A stretch of 64,000 bases of DNA from Chromobotia macracanthus (Eukaryota; Chordata; Actinopteri; Cypriniformes; Botiidae), in contig JAZGTH010000009.1 in the NCBI GenBank assembly GCA_036877525.1, forward strand, positions 2,025,001 through 2,089,000, written 5' to 3'. The notes under the pieces were generated by a model. The model was not told the origin of the DNA. It was given only the letters and a program-made list of their open reading frames with translations, and made no database searches. A program made the position numbers and the translations under genes. This document shows, piece after piece, positions 56,479 through 64,000 of this stretch. Each line of letters starts with the position of its first letter. Within the stretch, counting starts at the first letter, position 1.

Positions 56479-59398
56479 TATCAAACTGGACGTCCTCTTC
56501 TGGGTCCCACATCTTGGATCTGAAAGGCTGCATGTTGGGTCAGGAGTAAGAAAGTGTCTCAAAATGTGCCCAACGCATGATGAATAAAACATAACGCATT
56601 GAGCCGGTAGATGAATGCAAGGTCTGTATATTGATTGCACTACATACGTTTATCATGGAAAATAACACACGTTGAACGAACATAACGTTTGTACTGATGT
56701 TATGTCAGTTTCTTCTGCTGTCAGATCTGAACTTTGCACACGGTACTCGGGTCACACGCACCACGCTGGTCTCATCAGTGATAAATCACTGTAAAATCAT
56801 TATTAAATAAAACTATAATTCACAGCATTAAATGATGAACTGTTTCCTTGTAAGATTTAATTGGTTTTACAACAAATTCTTCACCTATTTAAATAATGTA
56901 AAAGATTACTTTATTAAGTGATTGGATGTTGTGTGAATGTGTTTCTGTTCACACTGACCGTCTCACTCTCTTCCTCTGCTCAGGAGTGTACAGCAGCAGA
57001 CTGTCTGACAAATAAACCAAAACCAAAACCAAACTTGTAATAAAACACCACCGAAAACCTTACTTTAGAAGTTTGACATAGAAACCTTTAAAACAGCGTT
57101 CCCATGGGTCATGAGAAGCCTGGAAATATTCAGTGTCAAGCCTGGAATTCACAGAAATCAGTAATATGTCAAATGATTGACATTTTCAAGTTCTGCTCAT
57201 CTCTAAAATATGCACAGAAGATAAAAGTCATACAGGTCTGGAATGACATGAAGGCGAGTAAATGATGGGAGAATTTACATTTTTGGGTGAACTGTCCCTT
57301 TATGTGCAGTGCTGATAATTTTGTTTACCTTTACCACTCGTTTTTTGGGAGCAGGTCTTGCTTCTTCCTTTCAAAGTGTTAAATTTCTTGACATCTTCCC
57401 CCTAGAAAACAAAAAGATTTAGAAAACATCCTGAAGCTTTAACCCAGTATATATGATCTTGCTAAAAGTGAACTTCAGTCCACCTGGAAGTAAATCATGT
57501 CCCAGAAACCCTGCAGGTGGTTATTTTCTCCCTGTGGTGCAGGTCACAGTGTGCATCGCATCTTTACTGCAGGGACAGACAGAGATGCACTGGGTCTATA
57601 GACTGGGTTGTTGATTCAAGTGATCATGAAATGAATTAAATGTTAGTTGGTCAACACTTACTCTCCTCTGGGACAGAAATATCATAAAACCTTGACTCCC
57701 ACAGTTGAGATAGTCCGTATGCATAAATAAATACATATACAATATGTGTGACCTACAAAAACCATCAGGAACATTCATTGCGAATAGTCACAGACTGTGA
57801 CCATATTCACAACATGTTATCATATGTTACAGTGCAAATATATACAGACCAAAGCATTAATAAAACAACACCAATAAAGTCAATAAAACAACAAGGAATG
57901 ACAGAATCAACTCCAGTATCCTGTTTCTCAACCAGCTAAAAACATCCCAAGCAGGAAAACTTATTTCCCAATTACAACCAATTTAATGCAAATTAGCAAG
58001 ATAAATAAAATGACAGATGTCTCACCTTATTCCCAACATTTAGTTTGTTGTTACCTGTGTAAGATGAGACATACATATATTTACATTTCATACTTTAAAA
58101 TCATATGCAGTATTAAAATATGCCAGAGAAGCAGAATGTCACTTTATTTCTCCGCCTGTAGAGGGCGCTGCAGGACATGTAACAGCTGATCTTGTTTTAG
58201 GATCCCTAGACTGTAGATCACACAGATAAAGTGTCTTACACAGTTCTAAGACCTGTAAAAGAAAACATTTTAAAACGTTACAATAAATAAAACTTACCAG
58301 TCACAGGTTTAGCCACAGACGGTTTTGGTTTAGTTGATTGTGTTGTGGGAGCTCTCACAGATAACATATCAACTATAAAAGAGGTGAAAGCAATAATAAA
58401 ACTTTTTATGCAAAAAGCTGTTCTAGATCACAGAATAGTTGTAAGTTCGTGATGCGCTTTTATAGAGAACTTTGACTAAGAATGGCTATTCTGCCTTTAG
58501 TAGCAGTCAGAAGTTTTGGGTTGCTCTTGGCTGCAGATCTGGTGTTTGGTCCCATCTCAGCTGTATAAATAAAGAGTCTTCAACAGCATGAAAGCAGTGC
58601 AGTTTACTTTAAACAAACAACAACTGAAACGCTTTCAGTCTGATCAATCATTATTTGTTTGGTGATGTGACAGCCTGACTACTTGTTAGACAAACCTTTT
58701 CTTTGGAGCAACTGGTCTTTCTCCTGTTGCCTGTAATGAACAACAATGATAAATGTCAAATTGTGACTAGAAAAGATAATAACCACTTAGAAAACAATAT
58801 CTGTATTCATTTATAATTGTGCATCATATTTACTTACATGAACAAAAAAAATCTACAATAAGTCTACAAGTTTAAAAGCAGCTGCCTCTTGATTCTGCAT
58901 CATAGAATGAGACACTCTGGTGGACTCTGTGATCTGACATGATAGAAAATGAGAACGTCTGATCCAAAGACTGATCTCTGAATTATTGTCTGAGAACTAT
59001 GACTGACACAAACACATAAACATCACGACCTGTTATTCTTCATCACTCACCTTGCCTCTGGCTGCTCCAACAGAGTCTGAAGGCCCAAGTGTCTGTGGCT
59101 TATACAGGCCGATCTTAAACACACCTTTCTTCTCTTTCTGCAACATCTTGTTCTCTTTGTAATGAGCGAGCATCTACTAAGTGCAACTGTAACTTATATT
59201 TAGGAAAATAAGACCAAGCCAAAACAGAGTCAAACACAACAGTATTAACCTTTAGCAGACTTAGTTTTGGGTGCATTCATCGACAGCTCTGTCTCCGGAG
59301 GCTGCTCCAGGTGTTTGTGAAGGTTCTGCATCTTCTCTAAGTTCTTCTTCTGAGACTGTGACCTGCGTCTGGACATCTTCAGTCTGATCACAGACACG
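56479..59398 (-). CDS. Truncated DLGAP5/HURP-like gene
   Basis: HURP bundles spindle microtubules in mitosis. Exons read on the minus strand: 59250-59398, 59051-59154, 58495-58555, 58298-58372, 58026-58054, 57329-57401, 56959-57004, 56479-56519, joining in frame to roughly 190 codons. KKGVFKIGLYKPQTLGP in the second exon matches the HURP hallmark KRGIFKVGRYRP, and VIRLKMSRRRSQSQKKN in the first matches MIRTKIAHRKSLSQKEN. A Met in the first exon (59376) may be the start, but the homology extends upstream of it. The GKAP domain that forms the C-terminal half of HURP is absent before eif2ak1. A further exon-like piece at 58696-58730 does not fit the frame, and the 58495 donor is GC. It may be a short functional paralogue or a decaying copy. 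Confidence 0.5.
57190..57303. mobile_element. hAT-like MITE fragment
   Basis: Ends ttttgggtgaactgtccctt, the terminal repeat of the MITE seen at 46086-46371, with aatgacatgaaggcgagtaa just inside. Only this end is clear. It lies in an intron of the HURP-like gene. Confidence 0.6.
58155..58168 (+). promoter_or_regulatory. CTCF-like motif
   Basis: CCTGTAGAGGGCGC fits the vertebrate CTCF core (CCASYAGRKGGCRS) at all but the third position. It lies in an intron of the HURP-like gene and has the same orientation as the motif at 30140. Confidence 0.4.
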
Positions 59399-59476
59399 CT
59401 GGATGTCGTTATTTAGAACTTTTACCTAAAGTTTGTAATTTTGCAAATACCTTTAAACAACACACACATATACTAA

Positions 59477-59560
<84 letters not shown>

Positions 59561-61140
59561 TTAACCTTATTATTAATATATATATACTTAACAATATTAT
59601 AATCTTAATATTTTATTATTTCTTATAAAATTTTCATAATCTAACAATTTAGCACAGCAACAATTTTGATCATCATACTAAACCAAAAGGCGCAAATCGT
59701 TTCTTACCTTGATATTTATGGGGTCCCTCCCTTGTCACAAAAACTATCCAAATATTATATAATCTGCAGACGTTATATAGCTGCAAATATTATAAATCTG
59801 CAGAAACCTGTGCAGGTGAAAAGTGAAGACAGCTCATCTGATTCATAAGAGTAAGCTTATAATAATGATTTATAGTTTGAGCTGTCGGTCCCATTTCCCA
59901 GTAAATGTGTTTGACTTCAACATACGTAATGAAAAGTATGTAAAGTCACCTGCAACTTCATGTTTCCAACAGAGATGGTAGCAGCGAGGCAAAAGTTGCA
60001 GATTGCAGCTTTAATATTTTATTTTGAAAATACTTACTGTTTATATGTGGCTACTACACACAATCCTTGCCCAAAAATAAATTGTGCATATGCGGTACCC
60101 CACCATGGCCTAATATCCTGAATGATTGTATTCAGAACACTAAACCTCTTGCTGAGGATTCAAGTCAAGGTAAATCACTCAGACCAGATGTCCAACAAAT
60201 ATAATCCTACATTTTGGCTTACAATGGTTTGTAAAATGCAATAAGCACATTATCCCACCAGGTTATGTAAGGATAATAATTCCATCACATAACATCACTT
60301 TAACAGTGACGTGACAATGTAACACTAGTGTTTGTGACACTGGATCATAAAGTATGGAAAATGATTAGACTTAACAAATTATACTTAATATAATAATTAC
60401 ATATTTTTATAAGTAATACATTTCCTAGCATTGTAATCGAGAACAATAAAGATTGACAGTTTTTTTACCCATTAACCACCCATGAGTTTTCACACTTTCT
60501 GTGTTACGTGGAGGCGTTGATATCAATGTACTTTGGGAAAACCTGAAGGTGTGCGGCAATCTCTCAGTAACATCATTCCAATAATCGTCTGATGTCATCA
60601 GCATGAGCTATGAGCTACAGGTTTAAACTTCACAATGAAACTGAAGCATCATCGTTCAGTCCTCATGACAGAGAAGTGCAGCGTTCTGAAGAACACTAGA
60701 ACAAGCTCAAGACAAGACTTTAACTGAGTGAAAATGTTAATCCATTTTATGTCATTGATGTTAAAGTACATTACTGATAACATGTAAAATAAGAGACACA
60801 TACAGCCTGAAAGATTCATAATCTGAATGTCAGATGTTTGTCAGATGTGTGATGAAACAAATCTGAACAACTTAACTGCAAAAGATTAGATCTGCTCGAT
60901 ACATTAACATGACTATGTACATATAAACAAAAAAGTCATCAATAAAATTCTGATTTTACAAGTTTTACAAGGTAGAAACTGTATTTGGTGTATAGAAATA
61001 AAAATAAAAATCTAAAAAAAAATTGCATGATGTGAAACAATTTCTTTTACAAAGCAATTATTGCTTTACACTGGTGCCGTCAGTAAAACCTGAACAGTTG
61101 ACAGTTTTAGTGTAGTGAAGTCCATGCTCATCTTTCCTCC
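59399..61140. other. Intergenic between the HURP-like gene and ccz1
   Basis: Contains a (TA)n tract, a repeat segment at about 59880-60015 (catgtttccaacagagatgg, agattgcagctttaa) and AT-rich sequence including the ccz1 3'UTR. No upstream first exon for the HURP-like gene was recognised. Confidence 0.45.
59484..59555. repeat. (TA)n microsatellite
   Basis: A pure TA dinucleotide tract of about 72 bases followed by cacac. It lies just upstream of the first recognised exon of the HURP-like gene. Confidence 0.95.
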
Positions 61141-63647
61141 TCAGTCCAAGAAAAAAATATTATTACTGAATTGTGTTGCACACAGCCTTTTCACTTCCTC
61201 TGTAACATAAACAAAAGTTTGATGAGAATTAAGGTTTAAAAAATGTTACCTTCCAAACATACTAAGTTAGCACTATTGTGATTAATTGCTGACTAGTGGA
61301 CTTCAGTGTAATCTCACACCATTATATCTCTTCAGCATTTGTAACTGAATACAGCATACCATTTACTTCAATGAGGTTGGCATTCTTCTGGTTTAAAATG
61401 ACATACAGCTCTCTCTGATCAGACCTCTTGCCAACGACCCAGTAATCCGTCATTGCTTTAACAATAATTTCCTCGTCCTCATCAACCCTACTAAAACACA
61501 CACACAGACTTCTCAATATCTGCTGAAGTTTCTTCAGACAGTTATCTAAAGGGATAGTTCCACCAAAATTTGCTGTTAATTTAGTTACCATCCAATGCGT
61601 AAGTTTCTTGTTGTAAATAATGTTCAGTTTCTTTCACAGATTGTTTTTGTTTTACTTCATTAGATTTGAATATGATCATGAGCAGCAGGGATTCATTTAA
61701 TTCACATGTATCTGCCCTTTTGAATCTTAAAGACATGACACCCACAGACTTGCGTTTTACAAATAACAACCAAGCACGGTTTCATATAAAAATCTTCTTT
61801 ATCATTCTACTGAAGAAAAAATGTCACCTACACCTTGAGTGACCTGAGGGTGAGTAACATTTTCATATTTAGTTGAACTATCTCTTTAATATGTTAATGG
61901 CAAGTTTTCTGTACTCAATACAAGCACTGCTTACCGTGCAAAGTCACAGTTGATGTCTCCAAGGATTTTCATGAGGTCAGGGTGGACGGAGGTGAGGGAC
62001 ACGCTGGCCGTCTTGCGCATGTGTATGGTGCTCTTCTCTGCCAAGTTCATGTGGTTGAAGTAGATGAATTTAAACTGAGGTTCCTTCTCTGGCCTGCCAC
62101 AACAAATTGAAAGAATGATTTCAAAGAATGTTTCTTTTTTTGTGCAGCATGCTTGGAAGACAAGAAAAGTTATGTGTCCTTAAAGTGTGATAAGAAGCAC
62201 GTTGATATGAGGGATTATACCTCTTTATTATATTATTATGTGCATGATGCAGCGCTCAGGTAAGATAAGGACACACTGTTTAGATATGATTAATGGATGA
62301 GCTCTGGTAACTTCCACTGGAGGAGAGATGATACAGCCGACTCTCATCTCTTAGCAAGCAGGTAAGTAAAAGTCTTGCCTATATTTCTGAATGCTGAGCT
62401 AGATCACAGGATGACCTCATTTAAGACTGATGATACGTGTATGAGAAGCAACAACCAAACACAAAGTAAATCGTAGAACTGGTTAAACATGTAGTACACA
62501 CACATTCGGAAAGGTGCTATAAACAGTTTTCCTACTACCTGAAATATTTCACTAAAATATGTCTTATGACATTAATTGTCTTTTTAACAGCTCTGGACTG
62601 CAAGAAAAAAGGCAAATAGAATAAACAATCATGGGACTGTCCAGCCCTTTTTATCAGGAAACTAGCTTTCTGCCTGCCTGTTCAAGGTTTGCGGACATGT
62701 CTTTGGTGGGCGGAGTTTTTGCAGACAGAGCGTGTGATTGAAAAGGTAAGTTTTAATGTCTAGGTCTTGTAAAAGTTAGCTAATGGCTGAAACTGTTTAC
62801 AGAACAAGTTAAAATGAATTACTACTGGATTGGGTACTGGATGGATTACCACTGACCCTGATATTCTCCGGTTAATGTTGTACTGTTCACATATGTCAGA
62901 GGCCAGCAGGGTGAGTTGAGGACCAACAAGACTGTCCAGTTGTTCACAAAACTCACGACTCAAATCCACTGCCGCTAAAGACACAGAGAAACTGTGTGAG
63001 TAAATATGCAGGTGATTCTCTGATAATCAGACACACAAGATCAGACACTTACCATTTACCATGAAGCATACAAATGCACTCATTGCCTGAATTAAACAAA
63101 CAAACACACAAACACACATTTGTAAAACACAAGCACAGCACAAACTTTTTTAAATTAAAGATAAGGCAGGATGGTTAATCTTTTCCATAAACATTTTTTT
63201 GTTATGCTGGTTGAAAGTCTCTTCACATCCTGATAGCAAGGTGCTTTAAATATATTTCTGTGTATTTATATCTTCTGTGGAAGGCACAGGATCACAAAAT
63301 GTTCATCCAATCGTTGCCTACATTACCTTTAAGTGGGTAATTCCTGCACCAACAGATTGCCCAGACAACCACCCCGTGTATGTTAATGTTAGTTTATTTA
63401 ATTGGAACTACTGGGACTATCTGTTTGTTCAACCAACAAACAGTCCCAATAGTTCCAATTAAACAGCATTAAGACCAAGTCTGCCTACACATCTGTAGAT
63501 AATCTGTTCCACAAACTACAGACTGCTTCTCTCACCTTGTAAACAATCAAATGTAGCTCTTCATAACTGTCCTCAGTGTTGACAAATATTCTGGGAAATC
63601 TGAATTTTGCATCTGGATCTTTAAGATTTGCTGGTCCTGTTAAAAAT
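61141..63647 (-). CDS. ccz1: CCZ1, Rab7 exchange-factor subunit (3' part)
   Basis: CCZ1 pairs with MON1 on endosomes and activates Rab7. Six exons read on the minus strand: 63536-63647, 63053-63086, 62857-62974, 61935-62093, 61360-61487, 61141-61199, all in frame, covering roughly the last 200 residues. Recognisable segments in order are GPANLKDPDAKFRFPRIFVN, YEELHLIVYK, GPQLTLLASDICEQYNIN, FKFIYFNHMNLAEKST, RVDEDEEIIVKAMTDYWVVG, ELYVILNQKNANLIEVN and the C-terminal FFLD, closely matching human CCZ1. The 62857 donor is read as CAGG|gtcagt, the only choice that keeps frame. The acceptor at 61487/61488 is read as tagtag|GG, since it gives RVDEDEE; tag|TAGG two bases up is possible. The 5' exons lie beyond position 64000. 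Confidence 0.93.
61547..61889. mobile_element. hAT-like MITE, copy 2
   Basis: Termini taaagggatagttcc and agttgaactatctcttta, interior gaatcttaaagacatgacac shared with 46086-46371. It begins about 60 bases upstream of the 61360-61487 ccz1 exon, inside the intron. Confidence 0.8.
63397..63463. repeat. Imperfect inverted repeat (hairpin)
   Basis: tttaattggaacta on the left pairs with tagttccaattaaa on the right, extended by tgggact/agtccca and tgtttgtt/aacaaaca with a three-base bulge. It lies in a ccz1 intron about 70 bases from an exon. Confidence 0.8.
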
Positions 63648-64000
63648 CTGTTTAAATAACACAAATGACAAAAGGACAATTATTAAGGATTTTGTTACAC
63701 AAAAAGAAGCAGTTTAGCTAATTATTCACCAGCCTGTCTGACAGATTCTCATGTTAATCTGTACATCTCATAACTCATTATCAAATGCAACCTCATTGTG
63801 TCAACACACCAACCAACTCAAACGATCACATGAGCTGTTGTGAAGTCTCTTGGGCTCTTTGTTTTCTCTTTGCCACCAAAGCAATTAAATTACCCTTGTG
63901 CAATGTGATATTTGGCACTGGTGGTTGATCTGTGTTGTCTTAGTGTTGCAGTTGACTGCTTGTGTTTTTAAAGCCTCAAACCTAAGCAGGAGCCTGCTGT
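63648..64000 (-). other. ccz1 intron at the window edge
   Basis: No further ccz1 exon is recognised; the stretch is taken as intron running out of the window. Confidence 0.5.

Noticed and set aside
58696..58730. Extra exon of the HURP-like gene
   Set aside because: It has plausible splice sites, but in frame with the exon before it (ATGERPVAPKKR) it shifts the frame of the next exon; left out of the model and noted there.
59409..59594. 61-codon minus-strand frame with Tyr-Ile repeats
   Set aside because: Translation of the (TA)n tract at 59484-59555.

Overview
The window is vertebrate nuclear DNA from a teleost, probably a cypriniform. Coding sequence sits in many short GT-AG exons, long intergenic and intronic stretches are AT-rich, and there are repeated tRNA-derived SINEs of the HE1 type, hAT- and Tc1-like MITEs and expanded (TA)n tracts. 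All gene calls below were made by reading splice sites and translations by eye; no database search was run.

Left third (1-32 kb): after about 9 kb with no recognisable gene comes a block with the order pten (minus, 12562-20251, 9 coding exons, 399 aa, 3'UTR down to about 9440), a decayed fragment of atad1 (plus, 22292-22771) and papss2 (minus, 24286-29188, 12 coding exons, 611 aa). It corresponds to the PTEN-ATAD1-PAPSS2 neighbourhood of human chromosome 10q23.

Middle and right (32-64 kb): cyth3-type cytohesin (plus, 32868-38189, first coding exon not found), usp42 (minus, 41867-49016, 15 coding exons, 1094 aa), eif2ak1/HRI kinase (minus, 51300-55845, 15 coding exons, 607 aa), a truncated gene resembling dlgap5/HURP (minus, 56479-59398) and the 3' half of ccz1 (minus, 61141-63647, continuing past the window). 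Apart from the HURP-like gene, this block corresponds to human 7p22. The two blocks meet between 29.3 and 32.8 kb, where there is a CTCF-like motif, two CRE palindromes and a GA-rich tandem duplication.

The genes do not form a pathway. They are housekeeping and signalling genes: PTEN removes the 3-phosphate from PIP3 and cytohesin-3 is recruited by PIP3; PAPSS2 makes the sulfate donor PAPS; USP42 is a nuclear deubiquitinase; HRI is a stress-activated eIF2alpha kinase; CCZ1 is half of the Rab7 exchange factor. I found no new multi-gene system. The most notable observations are the altered N-terminus of PTEN with an embedded splice-donor-like sequence, the inactivated atad1 relic, loss of heme-ligand residues in HRI, the truncated HURP-like gene, and a 33-bp in-frame tandem repeat in the CpG island between usp42 and eif2ak1.
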